From Streptococcus cristatus (lineage in GTDB: Bacteria > Bacillota > Bacilli > Lactobacillales > Streptococcaceae): a stretch of 33,164 bases of DNA. A program made the translations under genes and the position numbers. The notes below the pieces were generated by a model that was given only the letters and a program-made list of their open reading frames with translations, did not search any database and was not told the DNA's origin. How positions within the stretch are numbered: the first letter of the stretch is position 1; every line of letters begins with the position of its first letter. The stretch spans positions 43,555 through 76,718 of the forward strand of contig NZ_VSJJ01000010.1 of NCBI RefSeq assembly GCF_008369405.1. The letters run 5' to 3'. Shown here one piece after another: positions 8,125 to 15,723 of the stretch.

Positions 8125-8176
8125 GCAGGTCATTTAGGCGGTAAGCCACTCAATCTAGCTTGCACCAGATTCAACT

Positions 8177-8752
8177 TTACTTTTCTTCAGAAAGACTTTC
8201 AAAACTTAATTGTGGCCACTTAGCCTGCCAATTTTTCATGCTAAGTCTTTCCATATAGAGCTTCTTTCGCTCCGCATCCGCCAAAAAATGTGGTGTTGGT
8301 CGCACCTGAAATGCCCGAATATCTGCCAAACCATAGGGAGCAAAGAGCTCTAGCTTGTCATCTTCAAGCAATCGCAGACCAATAGCCGTGCAGCACTCAG
8401 GATACTTGCTCATGGCATCCTTCGAGCTAGTATAAGGCTGGCTGTTGGGGCTATGAATATGCATATAGACTTGATTTTTCAGCTCCCAAGAATAAGCGGG
8501 AAAAGCTTTTCTCAGCTCCATCTCCAGCTGCAAAGTTTTCTCATAAGACACAGTTGGATCAAAGAATATGACATCCACATCCGTTTCAGCATCAAAGCCC
8601 GGCTTGCCAGACAAGATATTCCAGATAAAATTTCTAACACTGCCCGCAGCCAGCCAAGAATCCTTCAATTCTAGGCTGCGGATTATCTCTAAAATCTCTC
8701 GGATAGCCTGATCCTGACCCAGTCTCTCTAAAATCTCCTGTTCTTTCATCAT
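8177..8752 (-). CDS. Nucleotidyltransferase family protein (COG3575-like)
   Basis: This 191-residue protein resembles the small nucleotidyltransferase-like family of COG3575 / NTP_transf_6. Visible motifs are WLAAGSVRNFIW near residues 33-44, matching the GS loop of the fold, and the acidic pair in ETDVDVIFFDP near 56-66 that would bind metal. ECCTAIGLRL and LFAPYGLADIRAFQVRPTP follow. The biological substrate of this family is not known to me. The gene follows ruvB after 9 bases and is probably co-transcribed with it. The ATG at 8752 is followed at once by a second ATG; AAGGA lies about 14 bases upstream, so the start could be either one. Confidence 0.75.
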   Translation of the reverse strand: MMKEQEILERLGQDQAIREILEIIRSLELKDSWLAAGSVRNFIWNILSGKPGFDAETDVDVIFFDPTVSYEKTLQLEMELRKAFPAYSWELKNQVYMHIHSPNSQPYTSSKDAMSKYPECCTAIGLRLLEDDKLELFAPYGLADIRAFQVRPTPHFLADAERKKLYMERLSMKNWQAKWPQLSFESLSEEK

Positions 8753-8761
8753 TATCTTTCA

Positions 8762-9760
8762 TCATTCCTTCATATACTCATATCCTAGATGCTCATAGGC
8801 TTTACGAGTCGCCACGCGCCCAGTCCGAGTCCGCATGACAAAACCCTTCTGAATCAGGTAAGGCTCATACATGTCCTCTACTGTTTCTCGCTCCTCAGCA
8901 ATATTGACTGAAAGTGTCCCCAGTCCTACCGGACCGCCACCGTAGACCTCAATCATGGTTCGTAAAATTTTCTGATCCACGTAGTCCAACCCTTCCTGGT
9001 CCACATCCAGCATGGAGAGGGCCTGATCGGTTATCTTATCATCAATCAAGCCATTGCCCATAATCTGTGCATAGTCCCGCACCCGCTTGAGCAGACGGTT
9101 GGCAATCCGCGGTGTACCTCGGCTGCGCAAAGCCAGCTCCTTAGCAGCCTCGTGGGTAATATCCATCTCAAAAATCTCTGCCGTTCGCTCAACGATTTCA
9201 GTCAAGTCGCCAGCTTCATAATACTCCATGTGACCAGTAATCCCAAAACGAGCCCGCAGAGGATTAGACAGCATGCCTGCCCGAGTGGTCGCCCCAATCA
9301 GAGTGAAAGGCGGCAATTCCAGATGGACGCTGCGACTGGTCTCGCCAGTCCCAATCATAATGTCAATGTAGAAGTCCTCCATGGCGCTGTAGAGCACTTC
9401 CTCTACTGCCATAGGCAAACGGTGAATCTCATCGATAAAGAGGACATCGCCTGGCTCCAAATCATTAAGAATGGCCACCAAATCACCAGCCTTTTCAATG
9501 ACCGGACCAGAAGTCTGCTTGATATTCACACCGAGCTCATTGGCGATGACAAAGGCCATGGTCGTCTTTCCCAGACCCGGAGGGCCAAAAAGCAAGGCAT
9601 GGTCCAAGGCCTCATCCCGCAATTTAGCCGCTTCAATAAAAATCTTCAGCTGATCCTTGACCTTGTCCTGACCGATATATTCTCGTAAATACTGAGGACG
9701 AAGAGTACGTTCTACTAGCTCCTCATCCCCCATCAATTCATTATCTAAAATTCTACTCAT
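8762..9760 (-). CDS. ruvB: Holliday junction branch migration ATPase RuvB
   Basis: RuvB has 332 residues here, the normal length. It is the AAA+ motor that, with RuvA, drives branch migration of Holliday junctions. The Walker A loop is GPPGLGKTT near residues 59-67, Walker B is [10 protein letters not shown], sensor 1 lies in LIGATTRAG and the arginine finger region is NPLRARFG. The C-terminal winged helix includes [11 protein letters not shown]. The frame stays open upstream to 9829, but [14 protein letters not shown] at 9760 is the family start. That ATG has no ribosome site; an extended -10 box ends 6 bases before it, suggesting a leaderless transcript. A nucleotidyltransferase gene follows. 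Confidence 0.97.
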   Translation of the reverse strand: MSRILDNELMGDEELVERTLRPQYLREYIGQDKVKDQLKIFIEAAKLRDEALDHALLFGPPGLGKTTMAFVIANELGVNIKQTSGPVIEKAGDLVAILNDLEPGDVLFIDEIHRLPMAVEEVLYSAMEDFYIDIMIGTGETSRSVHLELPPFTLIGATTRAGMLSNPLRARFGITGHMEYYEAGDLTEIVERTAEIFEMDITHEAAKELALRSRGTPRIANRLLKRVRDYAQIMGNGLIDDKITDQALSMLDVDQEGLDYVDQKILRTMIEVYGGGPVGLGTLSVNIAEERETVEDMYEPYLIQKGFVMRTRTGRVATRKAYEHLGYEYMKE

Positions 9761-9766
9761 AGAACT

Positions 9767-9775
9767 ATTATAGCA
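9767..9775 (-). promoter_or_regulatory. Extended -10 promoter placing transcription start at the ruvB ATG
   Basis: Minus strand: TGCTATAAT, then AGTTCT, then the ATG at 9760. Six bases separate the -10 box from the start codon, exactly as in the phosphatase promoter at 8009-8017. No Shine-Dalgarno sequence is present. Confidence 0.6.
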
Positions 9776-9820
9776 AAAAATAGGGCAGAGGAAGCAATCC
9801 GACCCGTTTCTGAATACAAA

Positions 9821-9846
9821 AAAAGCCACCGAATTTGGTGGCTTTT
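9821..9846 (-). terminator. Strong terminator with no known gene upstream
   Basis: Arms AAAAGCCACC and GGTGGCTTTT pair perfectly over 10 bp around GAATTT. On the minus strand the stem runs into seven T residues; on the plus strand only TTTT is present. No recognised gene transcribes into it from either side, because ruvB starts downstream of it and the YiaA/B gene points away. Confidence 0.75.
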
Positions 9847-10051
9847 ATGGGAGATTATTATGAAAAAGTTTTAGGATTTCTATCAAATAAAGTTAGGAGG
9901 TCTTCATTTGATGGTATTAGTATAACGTCCTTATCTTAAAATTTGCTTAAAGAAAAAATATTTTTTAAAAATAAAATACTTTTAAACATCTTACTAAGAT
10001 GATACAAACTAATATGAATTGTTCAGTCTGATTAAAATAGCCTCTATTTCA
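9847..10051. other. Gene-free AT-rich spacer with a palindrome
   Basis: No clear gene was found. It contains a near-perfect palindrome CATCTTACTAAGATG (9987-10001). On the minus strand, an ATG inside it opens a 17-codon frame, MFKSILFLKNIFSLSKF, ending in TAA near 9946, without a convincing ribosome site. On the plus strand AGGAGG (9895-9900) precedes an ATG, but that frame stops after four codons. Confidence 0.4.
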
Positions 10052-10080
10052 TTGACTGTCTCAAAAACTCATGATACAAT
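10052..10080 (+). promoter_or_regulatory. Promoter of the YiaA/B-like gene
   Basis: -35 TTGACT (10052-10057), 17-base spacer, -10 TACAAT (10075-10080), with a TG extension at 10072-10073. AAGGAG (10094-10099) sits 9 bases before the ATG at 10109. This decides the start against an upstream frame that begins before the promoter. Confidence 0.8.
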
Positions 10081-10108
10081 GAAAAAAATCGAAAAGGAGA
10101 TTTTAGAT

Positions 10109-10372
10109 ATGAACAACCTTAAAAAGAAAACTTATCGGAATACACCAGCCTTTATGTTTATGGCTTGGGGCTCATTCGCCTTCTTTGTGACTCTTGTTCT
10201 CGTCGGCCTCTATACCTTGAAAGAGCCTTTGATGGTTAAAGGATACTATCTCATGGGTTCTGTCGGACTGATTTCTTCTTCATTCACTCTTGCAAAAGTT
10301 ATCCGTGATAACCAAGAAGACGAAGAACGTTACAATCAATTCTTCCAACCACAAGACTTAGACAACCAATAA
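10109..10372 (+). CDS. Small membrane protein of the YiaA/YiaB two-helix type
   Basis: This 87-residue protein has two membrane helices, about residues 12-34 (FMFMAWGSFAFFVTLVLVGLY) and 45-61 (YLMGSVGLISSSFTLAK). They are joined by a turn containing KGYY and followed by a charged tail, VIRDNQEDEERYNQF. The W-G--Y--GL---KGYY---RD layout resembles the YiaA/YiaB domain. Function is not known. The gene is alone on the plus strand, with its own promoter and a strong bidirectional terminator. The start is fixed by the promoter and the AAGGAG site, since the longer frame would begin upstream of the transcription start. Confidence 0.7.
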   Translation: MNNLKKKTYRNTPAFMFMAWGSFAFFVTLVLVGLYTLKEPLMVKGYYLMGSVGLISSSFTLAKVIRDNQEDEERYNQFFQPQDLDNQ

Positions 10373-10383
10373 AATAAATAGTA

Positions 10384-10412
10384 AAAACGGCAGAGGGGGA
10401 ATCTGCCGTTTT
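10384..10412. terminator. Bidirectional terminator between the YiaA/B-like gene and galM
   Basis: AAAACGGCAGA and TCTGCCGTTTT form an 11-bp perfect stem with a 7-base loop. T-runs follow on both strands. It serves the two convergent genes. Confidence 0.9.
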
Positions 10413-10472
10413 CTTGTATCTGAGGCTACTATCGCCATGTGAGATACACTTCAAATGAAGCACGTTTGCTGT

Positions 10473-11510
10473 TTATTTCACTCCTGCGAAGTAAACTGTG
10501 GTGCTGGTGAAAATGTGGCCTGCCTTGAGAATGACCTGATCCTTCAAGTCACTATGAATCGCATCAGGCAAGGCTTGTGCCTCCAGTGCCAGACCATTAT
10601 GCTGAATCATTGGCCGTCCATTTAAGATGACTGATTCATCGACAAAATTAGCCGAATAAGTCACGACACAAGGAGCATCTGTGCGGAAAGTCAGATAACG
10701 ACCTGATGCCGCATCATAAAGACATCCTGCCTCTTCCTGATCTTTATCGAGAGCAAAGGGATGATCCAGCCCTGACACGACCTGAATTTGCTCGTCTTGG
10801 TCAGCAAAAATCTCTTTTAGCTCCAAACCTTTTTGCAAGCCTTTGACAAAGCCACGATTCGCATCCGTCTCTTTTGCTGGCACACCGTCAGGAGCAATCG
10901 GATAAACCCCTTTGGTATGCAGCTGGAGGACATGCTGATCAATCGGCTGACTAAAATCACCTGACAGATTGAAATAGCTGTGGTTGGTCGGATTGACCAG
11001 ACTATCTTGGTCTGTCTGAACTTGATAGGAAATCTCCAGCTCCCCTTTTTCCGACAAGGAATAGGAAATCCAGATTTTCAAATTACCTGGAAAGCCGCCC
11101 GTCCCGTCTGGGCGCTCTGTGTAAAACGTGACTCCCTCGTTTGTAACTTCCTCCGTTTGGAAAATCACACTGTCCCAGCCAGTAGAACCACTGTGGTTGC
11201 AATTCTGACCATTATTGACTTCCAGCTGATAGGACTGACCATTCAGCTCAAAAGTAGCCTTGGCAATCCGCCCCGCAACTGGTCCCACGCTGGCACCATG
11301 CTTAGGACTATTGCCAACATAATCATCAAAGTGCTCAAATCCTAGAACAATATTGGCAAAATCACCATTTTTATCCGGCGTCCGATATTCTAAAATCGTT
11401 GCGCCATAGTTCATGACCTTGAAGCGATAGCCCAGAGAATTTTCAAAGGTATAGGCTAAGACATCCTGCCCTTTAAAAGTCCCAAAAATAGATTCTTGAT
11501 AAGATTTCAT
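10473..11510 (-). CDS. galM: Aldose 1-epimerase (galactose mutarotase)
   Basis: This 345-residue protein interconverts the alpha and beta anomers of galactose and other aldoses. Family marks are NYGATILEYRTPDKNG, FDDYVGNSPKHGASVGPVAGRI, the catalytic His in NPTNHSYFNLSGD, and LDHPFAL. The Glu base lies in the stretch HNGLALEAQALPDA. An upstream extension to 11579 would be encoded inside a repeat element and has no ribosome site, so ATG 11510 (GGGAGA 6 bases upstream) is used. It is the last gene of the bgaC-PTS-agaS set. BgaC releases beta-galactose, which this enzyme would convert for the Leloir or tagatose route. A repeat copy sits between agaS and this gene. Confidence 0.93.
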   Translation of the reverse strand: MKSYQESIFGTFKGQDVLAYTFENSLGYRFKVMNYGATILEYRTPDKNGDFANIVLGFEHFDDYVGNSPKHGASVGPVAGRIAKATFELNGQSYQLEVNNGQNCNHSGSTGWDSVIFQTEEVTNEGVTFYTERPDGTGGFPGNLKIWISYSLSEKGELEISYQVQTDQDSLVNPTNHSYFNLSGDFSQPIDQHVLQLHTKGVYPIAPDGVPAKETDANRGFVKGLQKGLELKEIFADQDEQIQVVSGLDHPFALDKDQEEAGCLYDAASGRYLTFRTDAPCVVTYSANFVDESVILNGRPMIQHNGLALEAQALPDAIHSDLKDQVILKAGHIFTSTTVYFAGVK

Positions 11511-11528
11511 ATAATCTCCCTCTGTCTC

Positions 11529-11703
11529 GAGTCTGGGACAAAGTCCTAGCCTCTCAATTGTCTTTGGATTTTCGAGCAAGACGCAGGGGTCGAGTGGGCT
11601 CTACTACGCTGATTTCATCAGCTTTTACAGCCCTACTCAACTGTGCGGAGGTAGGACGACGAAATCGAATTCTAACGAATTGCCGATTTCTGTCCCACTC
11701 TCT
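11529..11703. repeat. Structured intergenic repeat, copy A
   Basis: About 175 bp, running from GAGTCTGGGACAAAGTCC to TTCTGTCCCACTCTC, nearly identical to the copies at 18601 and 30737. The imperfect ends are inverted. Copy A has decayed pairing in both hairpins (GTCGAGT and GTAGGAC instead of GTTGAGT and GTGGGAC). It lies between agaS and galM inside an operon. Directly after it, CTTGACT-T-AGTCAAG (11706-11720) is a separate palindrome. Confidence 0.85.
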
Positions 11704-11813
11704 TTCTTGACTTAGTCAAGGGACAAGGAGGGAATATCATCCTGTTTATCTGAAAGTCCTTTTAATAACTAGCTTTCCCATGACTAACGTTTGACTTTTC
11801 CATATTCAGCTTT

Positions 11814-12977
11814 CTACTGCTGGAAAGGGTGGATGATAACTCCCTGAACGACCCGATTGACCGTACCTGTAGGAGACGGTGTATCTGGTCGATTTTTTAC
11901 TTTCAAAGAAGTCAAGAGAGAGAAGAGCTGAGCATAGACGATGTAAGGGAAGGCTCGATAGCTATCTTCCAAGATATCACTTTCAAGAACCACTTGCTCC
12001 ACATTTTCCAAATCTTCTCTACGCTCTGTAAAGAAGACCACCTTGCGAGCAATCTGATCTCCTGCCACTTCACGCACCAAATCCAAGTCGTAACGTTTGG
12101 TGTACTCATCTCTCGAGCCAAATACCAGCACAAGCGTCTCTTCGTTAATCAGAGATTTTGGCCCATGGCGGAAGCCAACTGGGCTCTCATACATGGTCGC
12201 AACCTTCCCCGCAGTCAACTCCAAAATTTTCAGCTGTGCTTCATGCGCCAGACCAAAGAATGGCCCTGCTCCAAGGTAGATGACACGATTAAAGTCTAAT
12301 TCTGTCAAAACTTGAACATCAGCCACATCGGCCAAAACCTTTTGGCTCAAGGAAATCAACTCAGCTACTCTTGCTTCTTTTTGAGCCAAATCTGCTGGAT
12401 CAAAAACCAGAAGAGCTGTCAACATCATAGAGGTGAAGCTGGAAGTCATGGCAAAGCCAGCATCATTTGATGGAGCTGGTTGCAATAAGAGGAGATTCCG
12501 CTCATCACCACGTGCCTGCTGAGCTAGTTTCCCCTCCGCAGCACAGGTAATGGTCACTTGATAAAGCTCATCAACCAACTGCTTGGCCAAGTCCACTGTC
12601 GCAACACTTTCTGGCGAATTGCCACTACGGGCAAAAGAAACGAGAACCGTTGGAATTTCCTTGTGCAGATGCACTTCAGGACCCGCCACAATATCGGTCG
12701 TCGCAACCGAATTAAAATTCCATTTGCGCTCATCATAAAGCTTTCTGAAATATGGCAGCAGCGTGTCCCCTACATAAGCTGAAGTTCCTGCACCTGTAAA
12801 GATAACTTTTATATAATCATGCTTTTCTTCGATACCTTTTAGAAAAGCAGCGATTTGGTCAGCTTGAGCCTTGTAAGTATTAAAAGCTGTCTGCCAAACA
12901 TCTGGCTGTTGGTAGATTTCACGCGTGGTGATTTCCGCGCCCAATTCAACCAGTTTCTCTTTTGAATAATCTAGCAT
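11814..12977 (-). CDS. agaS: SIS-domain sugar isomerase/deaminase AgaS
   Basis: The protein has 387 residues and two SIS (sugar isomerase) domains. The first holds FTGAGTSAYVGD near residues 60-71 and SFARSGNSPES near 114-124; the second holds VIYLGAGPFFGLAHEAQLKILELTAGKV and ESPVGFRHGPKS. AgaS is taken to deaminate and isomerise galactosamine-6-phosphate to tagatose-6-phosphate. That fits its place directly after a mannose-family PTS and with a beta-galactosidase active on host glycans. GAAAGGA precedes the ATG at 12977. No deacetylase (NagA/AgaA) is encoded in this window, so N-acetylgalactosamine use would need one elsewhere. A GC-rich stem-loop upstream (13027-13057) may lower its expression relative to the PTS. 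Confidence 0.88.
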   Translation of the reverse strand: MLDYSKEKLVELGAEITTREIYQQPDVWQTAFNTYKAQADQIAAFLKGIEEKHDYIKVIFTGAGTSAYVGDTLLPYFRKLYDERKWNFNSVATTDIVAGPEVHLHKEIPTVLVSFARSGNSPESVATVDLAKQLVDELYQVTITCAAEGKLAQQARGDERNLLLLQPAPSNDAGFAMTSSFTSMMLTALLVFDPADLAQKEARVAELISLSQKVLADVADVQVLTELDFNRVIYLGAGPFFGLAHEAQLKILELTAGKVATMYESPVGFRHGPKSLINEETLVLVFGSRDEYTKRYDLDLVREVAGDQIARKVVFFTERREDLENVEQVVLESDILEDSYRAFPYIVYAQLFSLLTSLKVKNRPDTPSPTGTVNRVVQGVIIHPFQQ

Positions 12978-13026
12978 GGTAGTCCTTTCAAAATAAACAA
13001 TGATATATTAGTTATTTGCTTTTAAA

Positions 13027-13057
13027 AGAGGGAATGGGAAAATTCCCCACTCCCCTT
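13027..13057 (-). terminator. Intercistronic stem-loop between EIIA and agaS
   Basis: AGAGGGAATGGG and CCCACTCCCCTT can pair over most of 12 positions (with G-U on the minus strand) around a 7-base loop, followed on the minus strand by TTTT. It may be an attenuator or an RNA-stabilising hairpin inside the operon rather than a full stop. Confidence 0.5.
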
Positions 13058-13084
13058 CATTTCTTTTTTCCTTACAAAACAGTC

Positions 13085-13489
13085 CTACTCATCCTCATCA
13101 TCTGATAAGCCTGCTAAAATATCATTGACTTTAACGATATTTTCGACTGCATTTTTCGGATAGTCAACATCAGCTCCTGTCAGAGAAGCATTGAGAAACT
13201 CAATCACCATCGGCAGATTCATGCCGACGTACAAGTCAATGTCCTTACCTTCTAAAATAAGGCGACTGACTACATTACATGGTGTGCCTCCCAAAAGATC
13301 TGCAAAGACAATATAGTCTTCAAAATCCTTGACCGTATCTAAAAACTTAGCTGTGAAATCATCTGGTCCCTCCTCTGGCAACAAGGCAACGGCATGAATA
13401 TCCGCTTGAGGTCCCATAATCATCTCAGTCGTTGTTTTCAGCTCTTCACAAAAGCGACCATGACTAATCAAAATTAATTGTTTGCTCAT
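13085..13489 (-). CDS. PTS mannose-family EIIA component
   Basis: This 134-residue cytoplasmic protein of the EIIA-Man fold accepts phosphate from HPr. The phosphorylated histidine is His10 in LILISHGRF. FADLLGGTPCNVVSRLI and the stretch GMNLPMVIEFLNA are family-typical, and the tail is acidic (LSDDEDE). It lies 11 bases after the EIID stop and completes a four-part permease with EIIB, EIIC and EIID upstream. In pneumococcus the equivalent set (gadEFWV, naming not checked here) is linked to bgaC and agaS. The sugar is likely a galactose- or galactosamine-type host glycan fragment, inferred from neighbours. Confidence 0.92.
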   Translation of the reverse strand: MSKQLILISHGRFCEELKTTTEMIMGPQADIHAVALLPEEGPDDFTAKFLDTVKDFEDYIVFADLLGGTPCNVVSRLILEGKDIDLYVGMNLPMVIEFLNASLTGADVDYPKNAVENIVKVNDILAGLSDDEDE

Positions 13490-13500
13490 AATTTACACCA

Positions 13501-14319
13501 TTATGCCATTCCAAAGAAGAAGTGACCAAACGCTGAGAAAGCAATCGCTGCAAGAATGATGAGCAAGATAGCTTTTGTAGAGTTCATACCCTTACGTCCA
13601 AGCAACCAGAAGATTACACCTGTGATGATGGCTGGTACCAAACGTGGGAAGATGAGGTTAAGCATATCTTGAATTTCAATCGCTTTGTCCCCGATGTGTG
13701 GAGCCCAAGAAACTTCAACACCAATCATGCTGGCAATCAGGGCACCAACCATGAAGACACCAAGTACGGATGCAGCATCAATCAAAGCTGTCAAAGTACT
13801 TTGCATATTGTTGACGAGGTTAACCCCTTCTTTATAGGCAAATTCCAATTGTTTCCAACGGAAAATATCGTAAGCAACCGCAACAGCAATCCATAGGAAG
13901 ATACCGGCTGGGTTTCCCGCAACCGCCAAAGTTGCTGCGATTGAACCCATAATAGCTGGTATCAATGATCCAAAGATTGAGTCTCCAAGAGGAGCGAATG
14001 GCCCCATGAGACCTGTCTTGATACCATTGACCGCATCTTTTGATTTCACACCATCTTTTTCTTCCAAAGCAAGGTCGAAACCAGTGATAATGGTGTGGAA
14101 GAACGGTGAAGTATTGAAGAATTGCGTATGCAATTTCATCATTTCTTTCAGTTCAGGTGTACCGTCTCCATACATTTTACGCAATTGTGGCAAAATCATG
14201 TAAAGGTAACCAGAAGCCTGCATACGCTCATAGTTCCAACCCAATTGGAAGGTAAACAAGCTACGTTTGTTAATCTGTTTAAAATCTTCTTTTGTTAGTT
14301 TGTAATTAGAATTCGTCAT
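13501..14319 (-). CDS. PTS mannose-family EIID component
   Basis: This 272-residue membrane subunit forms the sugar channel with EIIC. It shows the EIID pattern: N-terminal amphipathic part LTKEDFKQINKRSLFTFQLGWNYERMQ written in pieces (KRSLFTFQLGWNYERMQ), GIKTGLMGPFAPLGDS, and hydrophobic helices toward the C-terminus (AIITGVIFWLLGRKGMN, AILLIILAAIAFSAFGHF). The frame extends to a TTG at 14325, but the ATG at 14319 is the better start and matches relatives beginning MTN. It overlaps the end of the EIIC gene by 14 bases, which suggests coupled translation. Confidence 0.92.
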   Translation of the reverse strand: MTNSNYKLTKEDFKQINKRSLFTFQLGWNYERMQASGYLYMILPQLRKMYGDGTPELKEMMKLHTQFFNTSPFFHTIITGFDLALEEKDGVKSKDAVNGIKTGLMGPFAPLGDSIFGSLIPAIMGSIAATLAVAGNPAGIFLWIAVAVAYDIFRWKQLEFAYKEGVNLVNNMQSTLTALIDAASVLGVFMVGALIASMIGVEVSWAPHIGDKAIEIQDMLNLIFPRLVPAIITGVIFWLLGRKGMNSTKAILLIILAAIAFSAFGHFFFGMA

Positions 14320-15220
14320 CTTCAATTTCCCCGCTTTCTGATTCAGTTACTGGAGCAGCTACGACTGTACGTTGGCTGTTTTTGAAGTGTTGTACTGCAA
14401 GGAAGACACCGATGATGGCGATACCAATCATAGATACACTCTTGAAGTTGTTAACAAAAGTAATAGCTTGTTCTTTTGGAAGTTTAGAGAACACTTCAGA
14501 ACCAACAATGCTAGAGACTGCAGCACCAAGGCTTTGAACATTACTGTAAAGCACTGTCAACATAGCTGTCAAGCCAAATCCAAGTGCCAAGTAGTGAAGG
14601 TTGCGTTTAACTGGAAGATAACGAAGCAAGATTGCAAATCCAAGACCTGGAAGCATTTGACCTGCAAGTTTCAGACCGTTTGCCAACCATTGTACATTAG
14701 CAAGACCTGTAACAACAGTTTCTACAAAAGCTCCACCAAAGGCAAGAGCAAAGAAAACTGGGAGGGCGCGAGAAAGAGCCCAAGGAATCGCACCAAGGAG
14801 ATAGTTGCGTTCGATGCCTTTGTAATCAAAGCGTTCAATCGCAGCATCTACACGGTGAGCGAAGTAAGTTGTAGTCATACGACCAAGAATATCAAAGTAT
14901 GTCAACAAAGTTGCTACCGGCACAGCGATTGTTGCAATAGCAAGCTCTGGATCAAGACCTTGAGCTACTGAGAAGGCAGTTGCAAGAACCGCACCAGAAG
15001 TAGCGTCAATACGAGACGCACCACCGAAGGTACCAACACCGAGTACTACCAATTGAAGAGAAGCACCGATGAAAAGACCTGTACCCATATCTCCCATAAT
15101 GAGACCCGTGATAAATCCAGCAAATACAGGGGAACCTGCTGAAGAAACGATCGTCAACTCATCACAGATTTGATAAGCTGAGTACAGAGTGAGTAGTAAA
15201 ATTTGCCACCATTGTATCAT
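14306..15220 (-). CDS. PTS mannose-family EIIC component
   Basis: This 304-residue integral membrane protein has about eight hydrophobic segments. The N-terminal MIQWWQILLLTLYSAYQICDEL and GFITGLIMGDMGTGLFIGASLQLVVLGV are characteristic of EIIC of the mannose/sorbose family; so is the FGGASRIDATSGA stretch. It forms the translocation unit with EIID. GGAGG lies 9 bases before the ATG. The C-terminal tail is acidic (ESESGEIEDDEF) and its last codons overlap the start of EIID. The gap to EIIB is 26 bases. Confidence 0.92.
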   Translation of the reverse strand: MIQWWQILLLTLYSAYQICDELTIVSSAGSPVFAGFITGLIMGDMGTGLFIGASLQLVVLGVGTFGGASRIDATSGAVLATAFSVAQGLDPELAIATIAVPVATLLTYFDILGRMTTTYFAHRVDAAIERFDYKGIERNYLLGAIPWALSRALPVFFALAFGGAFVETVVTGLANVQWLANGLKLAGQMLPGLGFAILLRYLPVKRNLHYLALGFGLTAMLTVLYSNVQSLGAAVSSIVGSEVFSKLPKEQAITFVNNFKSVSMIGIAIIGVFLAVQHFKNSQRTVVAAPVTESESGEIEDDEF

Positions 15221-15246
15221 GACAATGACCTCCTAAAAATTTTTCC

Positions 15247-15723
15247 TTATTTTAACAAATTCATAAAATCCGCAATCGGATCATTTGGAACCATCTGAGC
15301 TGTCAGCTTCACTCCTTTTTCATGCAGCTTGTGGAAAGCTTCCACATCTGCATCTACCACATTGATGGAGCGAGTGATTGGACGAGTTTCGTCTGACTGA
15401 GACATATTTCCGACGTTCAATGTTTCCAGTGGAACACCAGCTTCTACCAAACGAAGGAAACGGTCTGGTTTGCGAGCGACGATAAAGAGTCGCTGTGAGT
15501 CATACTTACCCGCCAAGATGTTTTCTGCTGCTTTAGCGACTGGCAAAATGCTGAGCTTCACTCCTGGCGGTGTTGCCAGCTTGAGTCCGCTCTTTTCGAT
15601 AGCATTTTCAGCTACCTCATCATCAATCACCATAATGCGCGAAATGTTGAGTTTGGTAGTCCAGAGATTGGCTACCTGTCCGTGGATCAAACGTCCATCG
15701 ATACGTGCACCTACTATTGTCAT
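15247..15723 (-). CDS. PTS mannose-family EIIB component
   Basis: This 158-residue cytoplasmic subunit transfers phosphate from EIIA to the incoming sugar. The active histidine is His14 in ARIDGRLIHGQVA, the standard motif of the EIIB-Man/Sor fold, followed by IMVIDDEVAEN. Its ATG overlaps the bgaC stop in an ATGA arrangement, so translation is coupled to the beta-galactosidase. This ties glycan cleavage inside the cell to uptake by this PTS. Confidence 0.93.
   Translation of the reverse strand: MTIVGARIDGRLIHGQVANLWTTKLNISRIMVIDDEVAENAIEKSGLKLATPPGVKLSILPVAKAAENILAGKYDSQRLFIVARKPDRFLRLVEAGVPLETLNVGNMSQSDETRPITRSINVVDADVEAFHKLHEKGVKLTAQMVPNDPIADFMNLLK

Noticed and set aside
9152..9688. 178-codon plus-strand frame opposite ruvB
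   Set aside because: It lies wholly inside ruvB on the other strand and has no protein-like motifs.
9761..9829. 23-codon N-terminal extension of ruvB
   Set aside because: It contains the promoter -10 box, and RuvB proteins begin at MSRILDNE.
11511..11579. 23-codon N-terminal extension of galM
   Set aside because: It is encoded largely by the end of repeat copy A, and the inner ATG has a ribosome site and matches family length.
14372..14971. 199-codon plus-strand frame opposite EIIC
   Set aside because: It is antisense to a clear PTS EIIC gene and looks like no known protein; it is low in hydrophobic order and has no ribosome site.
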